Made by a program: the position numbers and the translations under genes
DNA from: Bacteroidota bacterium
GTDB taxonomy: Bacteria; Bacteroidota; Bacteroidia; Chitinophagales; Chitinophagaceae
DNA: 64,000 nt
Assembly: GCA_018267955.1 (NCBI GenBank)
Contig: JAFDXL010000009.1
Span: forward strand, 1,142,717-1,206,716
Reading direction: 5' to 3'
Part shown: positions 26,696 to 34,998 of the stretch, in pieces
How the letters are laid out: the number at the start of each line of letters is the position of its first letter
Numbering within the stretch: position 1 is the first letter of the stretch
The notes under the pieces: model-generated
What the model saw: the letters and a program-made list of their open reading frames with translations, nothing else
What the model was told of the DNA's origin: nothing
Database searches by the model: none

Positions 26696-28153
26696 TTAAT
26701 ACCTGCTATTCTGGTAATCTGCTATACCATTTAAGATATTCCTGCACAGTATATCAAGCTCCTCATCATTTTGTATTATCTCCAGGTGTTTATTATTATC
26801 TATATAACCGCACTCAATTGCCATAGCCGGCATCGTAGTACCTTTTAAAACGGCAAGATGAGTTTGTCGTAACTGGGTACTAATATGCTGCCGTGACAAA
26901 CGTGCTGATATCGCAGCCGCTAAAACCCTGCTCTCATCATATTTGGGGTTTCGCTCATCTAATACCATTTCGTATTGGCTATTATCCTGTCCGGGCTCAG
27001 CAGTCTTATTTACGTGAATAGAAACAAAATAATTTGCGGCAGCCTCATTAGCCATTTCTGCGCGCTCTGGCAATGGAATGTAAGCGTCAGACATCCGGAT
27101 CGGTACCACCTGTATATTATATTCTCCCGCAATCTCGGTGAGCCTGTTGGCAATCCGCAAACTAAGGTCTTTTTCCATGATACCTCCGGCACCTAGCGCT
27201 CCTTTATCCTGCCCACCGTGCGCAGCATCTACCGCAACTATCACCTTACTGTGACAACGATTAATGGCAGTATTACTAACCTTGAAAGAAAATAAAATTA
27301 TGGAGCCCACAAGTACAGGAACTACCAGAAGCTTCCGCAGGTTATTATATTTTGATTTTTTCTTTTGATGTAGCATAAGTAATCTTCTTTTAATTGGTGA
27401 GTAAAAAAACGGATGGGTTACATCCCTGAAAGTATTGCCATAATGCGTCTGCAGCAGCATAAGGGCGAATGCTTCCGTATCGTTGTCATTTATAGCTGCT
27501 TCATCGGCTATAAACTCATGTATTTGTGATAGTTCTTTCTGAATGAGCCAGAAACACGGATTGAGCCAGAAAATGGAAGTAACCAGCTGCATACCTATTT
27601 TATCAAGACTATGCATCTGGCGTATATGTGCCAGCTCATGTTTCAATATTTGCTGTCCTTCTTTACTTTCCATCGCTATATCATTTCTCCAAAAAAGATC
27701 GCGCATAAAAGAGAAAGGTGCATTACTTAGGTCTGTTGATACCAGGTTGAACCCATCCATCCTGCTGGTTTTGTATCTAAGCTTTGCTTTATACAGGCGG
27801 GTTATATGTACCAGCATTATGGCAAGCAATACCATGCTAACCACTAAATACAGTCCTATTATCCATTGATCTTTAGAGAATGTAGCAGCACTACCGCCTG
27901 TTACTTCCTGCTCATTAAATTTCCCAGCTGTTACCTCCATCAGTTTCAACGCTGGTTGCAAAGGGTTTGCTACCGTATGAAATTCGAAATGGAGTAAGGG
28001 AATAACAAGACTAAATGCTGTAGCCGATAAGAGAAATATCCTGTTATACTGATTTAATTTCCTGTTTCGCAGGAAGAACCAATAATATCCGAGGAATAAG
28101 GCACTGCATAGCGCAGACTTTAGCAGGAAGGTAATAGCGGCAGATAACATCAT
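26696..28153 (-). CDS. BlaR1-type M56 sensor protease fused to an N-acetylmuramoyl-L-alanine amidase
   Basis: A 485-residue membrane protein joining two enzyme types. Residues 1-292 have BlaR1/MecR1 architecture: membrane segments at about 5-26, 36-56 and 97-118, then a cytoplasmic zinc protease loop with HELAH at 172-176 and the downstream HEFIADEAA (212-220) that supplies the third ligand, then a fourth span at about 276-292. Residues 300-485 are an Amidase_3 domain: AHGGQDKGA (His312), IMEKDLSLRIANRL (Glu327), YFVSIHVN (His380) and IECGYID (Glu447) are the zinc and catalytic residues. In BlaR1 topology this domain is periplasmic, where the penicillin-binding sensor normally sits. The start overlaps the repressor stop by 4 bases (ATGA). 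Likely a cell-wall sensor that signals by cleaving the repressor. Confidence 0.88.
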   Translation of the reverse strand: MMLSAAITFLLKSALCSALFLGYYWFFLRNRKLNQYNRIFLLSATAFSLVIPLLHFEFHTVANPLQPALKLMEVTAGKFNEQEVTGGSAATFSKDQWIIGLYLVVSMVLLAIMLVHITRLYKAKLRYKTSRMDGFNLVSTDLSNAPFSFMRDLFWRNDIAMESKEGQQILKHELAHIRQMHSLDKIGMQLVTSIFWLNPCFWLIQKELSQIHEFIADEAAINDNDTEAFALMLLQTHYGNTFRDVTHPFFYSPIKRRLLMLHQKKKSKYNNLRKLLVVPVLVGSIILFSFKVSNTAINRCHSKVIVAVDAAHGGQDKGALGAGGIMEKDLSLRIANRLTEIAGEYNIQVVPIRMSDAYIPLPERAEMANEAAANYFVSIHVNKTAEPGQDNSQYEMVLDERNPKYDESRVLAAAISARLSRQHISTQLRQTHLAVLKGTTMPAMAIECGYIDNNKHLEIIQNDEELDILCRNILNGIADYQNSRY

Positions 28154-28506
28154 TTCTTTTTAAATTGTTTCAGTAGTAATTCCAGGTCCTGCACAGAAAG
28201 TTTCTTTTCATCTACCAGGAATGATACCACATTACTAAAAGAGCCATCGAAGTACGATTTGGCAACACCCGTCAATGTATTTTTAGAATACGCCTCTTTA
28301 CTTACAGCCGGGTGATACCTGTGAATGCGGCCCAGGCTTTCTACTCTTACAAATTCTTTCTCCGCCAATATTTTCAGGATCGTAGCCACTGTGTTTTTAT
28401 GTGGTTGTGGTTCGGGCATCGCTTCCACTATTTCCATCAATAAACCACTGCCCAATTTCCACAATACCATCATTACCTGTTCCTCTGCTTTTGTAAGTGT
28501 CTTCAC
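28150..28506 (-). CDS. BlaI/MecI/CopY family transcriptional repressor
   Basis: A 118-residue winged-helix repressor of the BlaI/MecI family. The DNA-binding domain (about 1-70) has LTKAEEQVMMVLWKLG and HKNTVATILKILAEKEFV. The C-terminal dimerisation half (FSNVVSFLVDE, then LSVQDLELLLKQF) is where BlaR1-type proteases cut in the known systems. Translation starts at GTG 28504-28506, one base after the first operator-like repeat. It is the first gene of a two-gene operon with the M56-amidase gene, in the standard repressor-sensor arrangement. Autorepression is expected from the operator layout. Confidence 0.92.
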   Translation of the reverse strand: MKTLTKAEEQVMMVLWKLGSGLLMEIVEAMPEPQPHKNTVATILKILAEKEFVRVESLGRIHRYHPAVSKEAYSKNTLTGVAKSYFDGSFSNVVSFLVDEKKLSVQDLELLLKQFKKK

Positions 28507-28507
28507 T

Positions 28508-28525
28508 GAACTAATTATTTAGTTC
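28508..28525. promoter_or_regulatory. Operator-like inverted repeat 1 of the blaI-type promoter
   Basis: Perfect repeat GAACTAA-TTAT-TTAGTTC, between the -7 box and the GTG start and covering the predicted transcription start. Confidence 0.75.
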
Positions 28526-28555
28526 AAATGTAGAACTAAAAATTTAGTTTGCAAA
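28525..28555 (-). promoter_or_regulatory. Promoter of the blaI-type/M56-amidase operon
   Basis: Read on the minus strand, TTTG (28555-28552), a 19-base spacer and TACATTTG (28532-28525). This is a full match to the Bacteroidota TTG-N17-23-TAnnTTTG consensus and the best promoter in the window. The leader to the GTG would be about 12 nt. Confidence 0.8.
28533..28550. promoter_or_regulatory. Operator-like inverted repeat 2, inside the promoter spacer
   Basis: GAACTAA-AAAT-TTAGTTT, one base short of a perfect repeat. It fills 18 of the 19 spacer bases between the -33 and -7 elements. Confidence 0.72.
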
Positions 28556-28562
28556 TTTTATT

Positions 28563-28580
28563 GAACTATTTTTTTAGTTT
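28563..28580. promoter_or_regulatory. Operator-like inverted repeat 3, upstream of the promoter
   Basis: GAACTATTTTTTTAGTTT keeps the same half-site ends, with a weaker inner match. It lies 30 bases (centre to centre) from repeat 2 and just upstream of the -33 element. Confidence 0.6.
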
Positions 28581-28632
28581 CTTGTTATCCACACATCATG
28601 GCATTAAAAATGGTGGTTTAAACTTCTGGTAA

Positions 28633-28640
28633 TATCTTTG
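28633..28640 (+). promoter_or_regulatory. -7 box (TATCTTTG) upstream of purC
   Basis: Exact TAnnTTTG match 40 bases before the purC ATG. The -33 region is not convincing. Confidence 0.45.
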
Positions 28641-28680
28641 CACTCCATTCGCTCTGCATAAAAATAGAAAAACCAGATAT

Positions 28681-29607
28681 ATGTCAACATTACAGTTAAA
28701 GAATCAGACTAATTTTTACAAGGGAAAGGTACGCGATGTGTACACCATTGCTGACAAATACCTTGTAATGCAGGTAAGCGACCGCATTTCTGCCTTTGAC
28801 GTAGTGTTACCCCGTCCTATACCTTATAAAGGACAAGTATTGAATCAAATAGCTGCCCAGTTCCTGGAAGCAACAAAAGATATAGTACCCAACTGGGTAA
28901 TAAATGTACCGCTGCCAAACGTAACGATCGGACATAAATGCGAAACATACCCGGTAGAAATGATCGTTCGCGGCAATATTGCGGGCAGTGCATGGCGTGC
29001 ATACAAAGCAGGTAAGCGTGAGATTTGCGGTGTTGCATTACCCGAAGGCCTTAAAGAAAATGATTTCCTCCCTGCTCCTATCCTTACACCTACTACCAAA
29101 GCAATGGAAGGACATGATGAGGACATCAGCCGTGAAGAAATAATTGCACAAGGCATCATCCCTGAAAAAGAATACGAGCAAATAGAAAAATACGCGCTAG
29201 CAGTCTTCAAGCGCGGTTGCGAGATAGCTAACGAGCACGGACTGATACTGGTAGATACCAAGTATGAATTTGGGAAAAAGGACGGCCAAATATACCTGAT
29301 CGACGAAATACACACACCTGACTCATCGCGCTATTTCTACAAAGAAGGCTTTGAAGAGCGCCAGGCAGCAGGTGAGCCACAAAAACAACTGTCAAAAGAA
29401 TTTGTGCGCGAATGGCTGATGGAAAATGGTTTCCAGGGCAAAGATGGCCAGCAGGTTCCGGAAATGACAGATGAAGTTGTGGACAAGATATCAGAACGTT
29501 ATATAGAGTTGTACGAACACGTTACCGGCAAGAAATTCGTTAAAGAAGACGTTAGCGAAGCAGATATGGTAGCACGCATCGAAGACGAGATAGCAAAGCT
29601 GGGATAA
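28681..29607 (+). CDS. purC: Phosphoribosylaminoimidazole-succinocarboxamide synthase
   Basis: A 308-residue SAICAR synthase, which joins CAIR and aspartate with ATP in purine synthesis. Landmarks are [23 protein letters not shown], the long block [40 protein letters not shown] and [12 protein letters not shown]. It is longer than E. coli PurC (237) and matches the 300-residue eukaryote/Bacteroidota form. It is divergent from the repressor gene and is followed after 54 bases by hutU. Confidence 0.96.
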   Translation: MSTLQLKNQTNFYKGKVRDVYTIADKYLVMQVSDRISAFDVVLPRPIPYKGQVLNQIAAQFLEATKDIVPNWVINVPLPNVTIGHKCETYPVEMIVRGNIAGSAWRAYKAGKREICGVALPEGLKENDFLPAPILTPTTKAMEGHDEDISREEIIAQGIIPEKEYEQIEKYALAVFKRGCEIANEHGLILVDTKYEFGKKDGQIYLIDEIHTPDSSRYFYKEGFEERQAAGEPQKQLSKEFVREWLMENGFQGKDGQQVPEMTDEVVDKISERYIELYEHVTGKKFVKEDVSEADMVARIEDEIAKLG

Positions 29608-29661
29608 GCCCCCTATCCCCCTTTCTATTTTTTTGAATTTTGGTTTTTTGAATTTACAATC

Positions 29662-31314
29662 ATGAGTACCATACATAAAAACATACACGCGCCAAGAGGC
29701 AATCAGCTTAATTGTAAGAACTGGGTTAGCGAAGCTGCGTACCGGATGATACAAAACAACCTGGACCCGGAAGTGGCTGAACGCCCGGAAGACCTTGTTG
29801 TTTACGGCGGTATCGGCAAAGCTGCTCGTAACTGGGAAAGCTATGATAAGATACTGGAATTGCTCAAAGGATTGAATGAGGATGAAACACTCCTTGTACA
29901 GTCGGGCAAACCGGTAGGTGTATTGCGTTCGCACAAGAACGCGCCACGTGTTATCATCGCTAACTCTAACCTCGTTGGTCGCTGGGCTACGTGGGAGCAT
30001 TTCCGCGAGCTGGAAGCAAAAGGCCTGATGATGTATGGACAAATGACTGCAGGCAGCTGGATATACATAGGCTCTCAGGGCATTGTACAAGGTACTTACG
30101 AAACATACCTCTCACTGGCCAGCCAGCATTACAATGGCACCTTAAAAGGTACCCTGAATGTAACAGCCGGACTTGGCGGCATGGGTGGCGCTCAGCCGTT
30201 AGCCATTACCATGAATGAAGGTGTATGCCTTGCTGCAGAAATGGAAGAATGGCGTATGCAGAAGCGTATTGAAACACGCTACCTGGATAAATACACCAAA
30301 GACATTGATGAGGCTATTGACTGGGCGTTAAAAGCCAAAGAAAATAAAGAAGCCATCTCTATTGGGGTACATTGTAATGCAGTAGATCTGTTGCAACGCC
30401 TTATTGATCGTAATATCACTCCTGATACACTTACCGACCAGACATCTGCACATGATGAGCTGGTAGGCTACTTCCCTGAAGGAATGAGTGTTGAGGAAGC
30501 GAACACACTTCGGGAAGCAAACCCGCAGGAATACATCCGCCGCTCGCTGGATACCATGGCAAGACATGTACGCCAGATGCTGGAACTGCAGAAACGTGGC
30601 GCTATTACTTTTGACTACGGTAACAACCTCCGTGGACAGGCGCATGACAAACGTGGTGTAGCAAATGCATTCGATTTCCCTGGTTTTGTACCGGCATATA
30701 TCCGTCCATTATTCTGTGAAGGTAAGGGCCCTTTCCGATGGGTAGCGCTGAGTGGCGACCCGGAAGATATCTATACAACAGATAAAGCGTTGATGGAATT
30801 ATTCCCTGATAATAAAGGACTGCATCGCTGGCTGCACATGGCCAAAGACCGTATTGCATTCCAGGGCTTACCGGCACGCATCTGCTGGCTGGGCATGGGC
30901 GAACGTGAAAAAGCAGGCTTACTGTTTAACGAGTTGGTACGCACCGGTAAAGTAAAAGCACCGATCGTTATTGGCCGCGACCACCTAGATTGTGGCTCTG
31001 TAGCATCGCCTAACCGCGAAACAGAAGCCATGAAAGATGGCAGTGATGCAGTTGCCGACTGGCCTATACTCAATGCTTTGATTAATACTGCAGGTGGTGC
31101 CAGCTGGGTATCCTTCCACCATGGCGGTGGCGTAGGTATGGGCTACTCGCTACACGCAGGCATGGTAATCGTAGCAGATGGCACACAGGATGCAGAAGAA
31201 CGCCTGCGCCGTGTACTATTCAACGATCCTGCAATGGGTGTGCTCCGTCATACAGATGCAGGCTACGAACTGGCTGAAGAAACCGGCAAGAAGTTTGGGT
31301 TGAATATCTGGTAG
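29662..31314 (+). CDS. hutU: Urocanate hydratase
   Basis: A 550-residue urocanase, the second step of histidine breakdown, converting urocanate to imidazolone propionate with tightly bound NAD. Landmarks are [44 protein letters not shown] and, near the C-terminus, [17 protein letters not shown], which contains the conserved cysteine. [11 protein letters not shown] is near the end. Length is normal. No other hut gene lies in the window; purC is 54 bases upstream and may be co-transcribed. A terminator follows the stop. Confidence 0.96.
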   Translation: MSTIHKNIHAPRGNQLNCKNWVSEAAYRMIQNNLDPEVAERPEDLVVYGGIGKAARNWESYDKILELLKGLNEDETLLVQSGKPVGVLRSHKNAPRVIIANSNLVGRWATWEHFRELEAKGLMMYGQMTAGSWIYIGSQGIVQGTYETYLSLASQHYNGTLKGTLNVTAGLGGMGGAQPLAITMNEGVCLAAEMEEWRMQKRIETRYLDKYTKDIDEAIDWALKAKENKEAISIGVHCNAVDLLQRLIDRNITPDTLTDQTSAHDELVGYFPEGMSVEEANTLREANPQEYIRRSLDTMARHVRQMLELQKRGAITFDYGNNLRGQAHDKRGVANAFDFPGFVPAYIRPLFCEGKGPFRWVALSGDPEDIYTTDKALMELFPDNKGLHRWLHMAKDRIAFQGLPARICWLGMGEREKAGLLFNELVRTGKVKAPIVIGRDHLDCGSVASPNRETEAMKDGSDAVADWPILNALINTAGGASWVSFHHGGGVGMGYSLHAGMVIVADGTQDAEERLRRVLFNDPAMGVLRHTDAGYELAEETGKKFGLNIW

Positions 31315-31338
31315 ATTGCAAATAACATTACTATTATA

Positions 31339-31371
31339 TAAAATAGCACTTTGAGGAAAAGTGCTATTTTT
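31339..31371 (+). terminator. Terminator after hutU
   Basis: AAAATAGCACTTT pairs with AAAAGTGCTATTTTT around GAGG. It separates hutU from the toxin-antitoxin genes. Confidence 0.85.
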
Positions 31372-31389
31372 ATGTATAAATATAGAGAT

Positions 31390-31632
31390 ATGACTATCGA
31401 GGCTGCTAAGGAAAAATTACATGAAATTATTGAACATGCGGGGGAACAGGAAATACTGACATTATTATCTCTTGCAGAAGGAATTGAAAACATTAACTAT
31501 AAATACGATGATGCTACTCTATCCATGCTAAAAGAAAGAAGTGAAGCATATCTGTCAGGTAAAACTCAAACGCTTAGTATAGAAGAATCATTGGAAAGAA
31601 TAAAGGCACATAGAAAACGTAATGGCTTATAA
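31390..31632 (+). CDS. Antitoxin of a RelE/ParE-type pair
   Basis: An 80-residue small acidic-helical protein (MTIEAAKEKLHEIIEHAG, then SEAYLSGKTQTLSIEESLERIKAHRKRN). Length, helical content and an 11-base overlap with a RelE/ParE-type toxin gene mark it as the antitoxin. The C-terminal part resembles the addiction-module tails that wrap the toxin. An upstream ATG at 31372 is in frame but lies directly on the hutU terminator, so 31390 is preferred. Such antitoxins usually repress their own promoter; no operator is visible by eye. Confidence 0.75.
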   Translation: MTIEAAKEKLHEIIEHAGEQEILTLLSLAEGIENINYKYDDATLSMLKERSEAYLSGKTQTLSIEESLERIKAHRKRNGL

Positions 31633-31918
31633 GCTAAGGATCAGCATACAAGCAGAAAAAGATGTATTGGATGCTATCGATTATTATGACCAGATAAATC
31701 CATTTTTAGGTTTCCGCTTTCTGTCAGAACTCTTTGACATTTATCAAAAGATAACTCATAATCCAGAACAATATTCCTATATTTCATCTGATAAACGATA
31801 TCAGTTCCGCGATGTAAAATTGAGGTCTTTCCCTTATGTAGTTATTTACGAAGTAATAGACCAAAATATTTACATAACCGCCGTACTAAATACTTATAAA
31901 AAACCTTTTATAACTTGA
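31622..31918 (+). CDS. RelE/ParE family toxin
   Basis: A 98-residue RelE/ParE-superfamily toxin. The family pattern is clear: YKLRISIQAEKDVLDAIDYYDQ at the start, FRDVKLRSFPYVVIYEV in the middle and a final beta strand IYITAVLNTYKKP. Basic residues in the FRDVKLRSFPY strand match the active region of RelE-like mRNA interferases and the gyrase-binding region of ParE. ParE-like is slightly favoured because no typical RelE catalytic Tyr/Arg set can be assigned. The gene overlaps the antitoxin by 11 bases and stops 3 bases before ispF. Confidence 0.85.
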   Translation: MAYKLRISIQAEKDVLDAIDYYDQINPFLGFRFLSELFDIYQKITHNPEQYSYISSDKRYQFRDVKLRSFPYVVIYEVIDQNIYITAVLNTYKKPFIT

Positions 31919-31921
31919 TTC

Positions 31922-32398
31922 ATGTTTAGAATAGGACAAGGAATAGATTTTCACCAGATGGCAGAGGGCCGCGAACTATGGCTCGGCGGGGTGAAGATAC
32001 CACATACCAAAGGAGCTGTCGGCCATTCAGATGCCGATGTATTGCTGCACGCTATCTGTGATGCCATGCTGGGCGCATTATGCCTGGGCGATATAGGCAA
32101 GCACTTTCCCGATACCGATGTTGCGTATAAAGGCATAGATAGTAAAGTGCTGCTGCGCAGAAGCTATAATATGGTACGCGAGAAGGGCTTCTGGCTGGTA
32201 AATATTGATAGCACCCTGTTGCTGCAGGCGCCCAAGATAAGCCCTTATGTACCGCAGATGCAAAGCACTATAGCCAATCTGCTGCATGTATCTATCGATG
32301 ATGTCTCAATTAAAGCTACTACTACAGAACACCTGAGCTTTATAGGCAGGGAAGAAGGTGTTGTAGCTACAGCGAATGTACTGCTGCAGAAATACTAG
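31922..32398 (+). CDS. ispF: 2-C-methyl-D-erythritol 2,4-cyclodiphosphate synthase
   Basis: A 158-residue IspF, the fifth step of the MEP isoprenoid pathway, which cyclises CDP-ME-2-phosphate and releases CMP. Metal ligands Asp9 and His11 are in GQGIDFHQM and His43 is in GHSDADVLLHAICDA. DIGKHFPDTD and the C-terminal IKATTTEHLSFIGREEG also match. The trimer-forming length is normal. The gene starts 3 bases after the toxin stop, so this presumably essential gene is probably read from the toxin-antitoxin promoter. Confidence 0.95.
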   Translation: MFRIGQGIDFHQMAEGRELWLGGVKIPHTKGAVGHSDADVLLHAICDAMLGALCLGDIGKHFPDTDVAYKGIDSKVLLRRSYNMVREKGFWLVNIDSTLLLQAPKISPYVPQMQSTIANLLHVSIDDVSIKATTTEHLSFIGREEGVVATANVLLQKY

Positions 32399-32420
32399 TT
32401 CTGATAATCTAATTATATAA

Positions 32421-32447
32421 GTAAAGCCTGCAATCCGCAGGCTTTAC
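32421..32447. terminator. Terminator after ispF
   Basis: GTAAAGCCTGC pairs with CGCAGGCTTTAC around an AATC-type loop. It lies between ispF and the convergent YtxH gene. The T-run on the plus strand is short. Confidence 0.7.
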
Positions 32448-32468
32448 TAGTCTTAAAATGAATACGCT

Positions 32469-32753
32469 TTAATTATCGTTTGCGCTGTAAGATAGCTCCT
32501 GTGCTTCATCGAGCAGGTTTACGATCTTACGTTTTACGTCGTCGCTAAGTCCGTCGATATGTTTTTCCAGGTAGCTTTTCAGGTCCTCCAGGCTGCCATT
32601 GGCTTTGCCTATGAGCTTACCCAGTTTGTTTTTCCACTTTTCAGCAGATTCTGCCAGTTCATCGCGCAGATCTTCTCCTTTTTCGGGCGCCAGTAGCAGG
32701 CCTACTGCTACGCCAAGTGCTGCACCGAACAGGGACTTGCTTGTACCATTCAT
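32469..32753 (-). CDS. YtxH domain protein
   Basis: A 94-residue small envelope-associated protein. The N-terminus MNGTSKSLFGAALGVAVGLLLAPEKG is the glycine-zipper hydrophobic segment plus LAPxxG motif of YtxH-type proteins, followed by charged helix (DELAESAEKWKNKLGKLIGK) and an amphipathic tail. In other bacteria these proteins are linked to general stress responses; the molecular role is unknown. It follows a small lipoprotein gene by 37 bases on the same strand. Confidence 0.85.
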   Translation of the reverse strand: MNGTSKSLFGAALGVAVGLLLAPEKGEDLRDELAESAEKWKNKLGKLIGKANGSLEDLKSYLEKHIDGLSDDVKRKIVNLLDEAQELSYSANDN

Positions 32754-32790
32754 AAATTTTGATTTTTAGAAGTTATAATTGAGTAAATAA

Positions 32791-32961
32791 TTACTTACCA
32801 CCACCAAACAATTTGGCGATCACGAAAAATATAAGGCCTACCACCACCACTACCAGCAAGATGCCCGACCATACACCCGCTTTGAATATATCTCCTATTA
32901 GTCGGCAACTGCTTAAGGATGCTATTAACAACAACAGTATGCCCAAATTTATCTTCTTCAT
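32791..32961 (-). CDS. Small lipoprotein
   Basis: A 56-residue lipoprotein read from the minus strand (ATG at 32959-32961). It has a short lipoprotein signal with lipobox LSSC (Cys19), then RLIGDIFKAGVWSG, a second hydrophobic stretch LLVVVVVGLIFFVIA and a basic end KLFGGGK. This resembles a widespread Bacteroidota family of tiny lipid-anchored membrane proteins of unknown role. It is probably in a unit with the YtxH gene downstream. The second span suggests it loops back into the inner membrane. Confidence 0.75.
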   Translation of the reverse strand: MKKINLGILLLLIASLSSCRLIGDIFKAGVWSGILLVVVVVGLIFFVIAKLFGGGK

Positions 32962-33089
32962 AATGTGCGCTTTAATGGTTTTAAATAATGTGATGCGTTT
33001 AAAACTGATATTTATAAAACCATGCCACGCAGTAGAAAGGAAGTTGGTGTGTAGGGATAGGATAAATCTATAAATCGCAAATACTTACG

Positions 33090-33097
33090 TACCTTTG
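33090..33097 (+). promoter_or_regulatory. -7 box (TACCTTTG) upstream of lepA
   Basis: Exact TAnnTTTG match 10 bases before the ATG at 33108 (16 before the in-frame ATG at 33114). Confidence 0.5.
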
Positions 33098-33107
33098 CCG
33101 TTCGTTT

Positions 33108-34910
33108 ATGAGTATGCAAAATATTAGGAATTTCTGTATTATAGCCCATATTGACCATGGTAAGAGTACCCTGGCAGATCGTTTGCTGGAGCACACCAAG
33201 ACCATTTCTGAAAGGGAGATGCAGGCACAGGTGCTGGATGATATGGACCTGGAGCGTGAAAAAGGCATTACTATCAAAAGCCACGCTATACAGATGGATT
33301 ATGTGTATAAGGGGCAGAAATATAAATTGAACCTGATAGATACACCCGGCCACGTAGATTTCTCTTATGAAGTTTCGCGCGCGCTGGCAGCCTGCGAGGG
33401 CGCTTTGCTGCTTGTAGATGCATCGCAGGGTATACAGGCGCAAACTATATCAAACCTGTACCTGGCGTTGGATAACGACCTGGAGATCATCCCGGTAATC
33501 AACAAGATAGATATGGAGGGCGCTATGATACCGGAAGTTACCGACCAGATTGTAGACCTGATAGGCTGCAAGCCGGAGGAGATCATATTGGCCAGTGGTA
33601 AAAGCGGTATTGGTATCGAGGATATAATGGCCGCTATTGTAGAACGCATCCCGGCACCTAAAGGCAACCCGGAAGCACCTTTACAGGCATTAATATTTGA
33701 CAGTGTATTCAACTCGTTCCGTGGTATTATAGCTTACTATCGTATCGTTAACGGTACTATTAAGAAGGGCGACCGCGTAAAATTTTATCATACCGGCGGA
33801 GAGTATTTTGCTGATGAGGTTGGTGTGTTAAAGCTGGGCCTATCGCCACAGGCATCTGTATCTGCAGGCGATGTGGGATACATCATTACCGGTATCAAAA
33901 CGGCCAAAGATGTAAAGGTGGGTGATACTATCACATTGGTAAATAACCCTACGCAGGAAGTGGTAAAAGGATTTGAGGAAGTGAAGCCAATGGTATTTGC
34001 CGGTATATTCCCTGTAGAAACTGACGACTTTGAGGAGCTGAGGGATTGCATGGAAAAACTACAACTGAACGATGCATCGCTCACTTTTGAACCGGAAACA
34101 TCACAGGCGCTTGGTTTCGGTTTCCGTTGCGGCTTCCTGGGTATGCTACATATGGAGATCATCCAGGAAAGGCTGGAACGAGAGTTCAACCAAACGGTGA
34201 TCACTACCGTACCGAACGTTAGCTTCAAAGCATATCTTACTAAAGACAAAGACGTTGCCATTACGGTTAATAACCCGACGGAGATGCCGGATCCAAGCCG
34301 GACAGACCGTATTGAGGAGCCATTCATACGCGCACAGATCATTACCCTGCCCGATTATATCGGCAATATCATGAGCTTGTGTCTTGGTAAACGTGGCCTG
34401 CTGATAAATCAACACTACCTGACCCCTACCCGTGTAGAGCTGATATTTGAATTGCCGCTGGCAGAGATCGTCTTTGACTTCTACGATAAGCTGAAATCAT
34501 CTACCCGCGGGTATGCCTCTTTCGACTATCACCCGCTTGACTACAGGGAAAGTGATATCGCCAAAATGGACATCCTGCTGAATGGCGATAAAGTGGATGC
34601 CCTTAGCGCATTGATACATCGCAGCCGCGCCAACGATTTTGGCCGTAAGCTGTGCGCCAAACTGAAAGAGTTGCTGCCACGCCAGCAGTTTATGATAGCC
34701 ATACAGGCGGCATTAGGAGCGAAGATAGTAGCGCGTGAAACGATCTCTGCCATGCGTAAAGACGTTACTGCTAAATGTTATGGTGGTGATATCAGCCGTA
34801 AACGTAAGCTGTTGGAAAAACAGAAAGAAGGTAAGAAACGGATGCGCCAGATAGGTAGCGTAGATATACCGCAGGAAGCATTCCTTGCAGTGCTGAAACT
34901 GGATGAATAG
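33108..34910 (+). CDS. lepA: Elongation factor 4 (LepA)
   Basis: A 600-residue ribosomal GTPase. G1 is AHIDHGKST, the switch is [10 protein letters not shown]3 is [12 protein letters not shown] and G4 is INKID. The domain after them matches EF-G, and the C-terminal LepA-specific domain ends with [25 protein letters not shown]. LepA binds stalled or pre-translocation ribosomes and affects initiation and translocation. Length and all motifs are normal. It has its own terminator. Confidence 0.97.
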   Translation: MSMQNIRNFCIIAHIDHGKSTLADRLLEHTKTISEREMQAQVLDDMDLEREKGITIKSHAIQMDYVYKGQKYKLNLIDTPGHVDFSYEVSRALAACEGALLLVDASQGIQAQTISNLYLALDNDLEIIPVINKIDMEGAMIPEVTDQIVDLIGCKPEEIILASGKSGIGIEDIMAAIVERIPAPKGNPEAPLQALIFDSVFNSFRGIIAYYRIVNGTIKKGDRVKFYHTGGEYFADEVGVLKLGLSPQASVSAGDVGYIITGIKTAKDVKVGDTITLVNNPTQEVVKGFEEVKPMVFAGIFPVETDDFEELRDCMEKLQLNDASLTFEPETSQALGFGFRCGFLGMLHMEIIQERLEREFNQTVITTVPNVSFKAYLTKDKDVAITVNNPTEMPDPSRTDRIEEPFIRAQIITLPDYIGNIMSLCLGKRGLLINQHYLTPTRVELIFELPLAEIVFDFYDKLKSSTRGYASFDYHPLDYRESDIAKMDILLNGDKVDALSALIHRSRANDFGRKLCAKLKELLPRQQFMIAIQAALGAKIVARETISAMRKDVTAKCYGGDISRKRKLLEKQKEGKKRMRQIGSVDIPQEAFLAVLKLDE

Positions 34911-34914
34911 ATAT

Positions 34915-34942
34915 TAAAGGACCGTTTGCACGGTCCTTTTCT
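34915..34942 (+). terminator. Terminator after lepA
   Basis: AAAGGACCG pairs with CGGTCCTTTT around TTTGCA, followed by CTTTT. Confidence 0.85.
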
Positions 34943-34998
34943 TTTGATGCCATATTTATTGGCATGAATTTTACATTTGGCAATAATAAAGTACACAC

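Noticed and set aside
26696-28506. Reading the repressor and M56 gene as an ordinary beta-lactamase regulatory pair.
   Set aside because: No beta-lactamase or penicillin-binding protein gene is near, and the sensor has an amidase domain in place of a penicillin-binding domain.
28508-28580. The three spaced repeats considered as a CRISPR-like array or tandem repeat.
   Set aside because: They are short palindromes arranged around a promoter; there are no uniform spacers and no cas genes.
31351-31389. Earlier start codons (TTG 31351, ATG 31372) for the antitoxin.
   Set aside because: They lie on or right next to the hutU terminator. The ATG at 31390 gives a typical antitoxin N-terminus.
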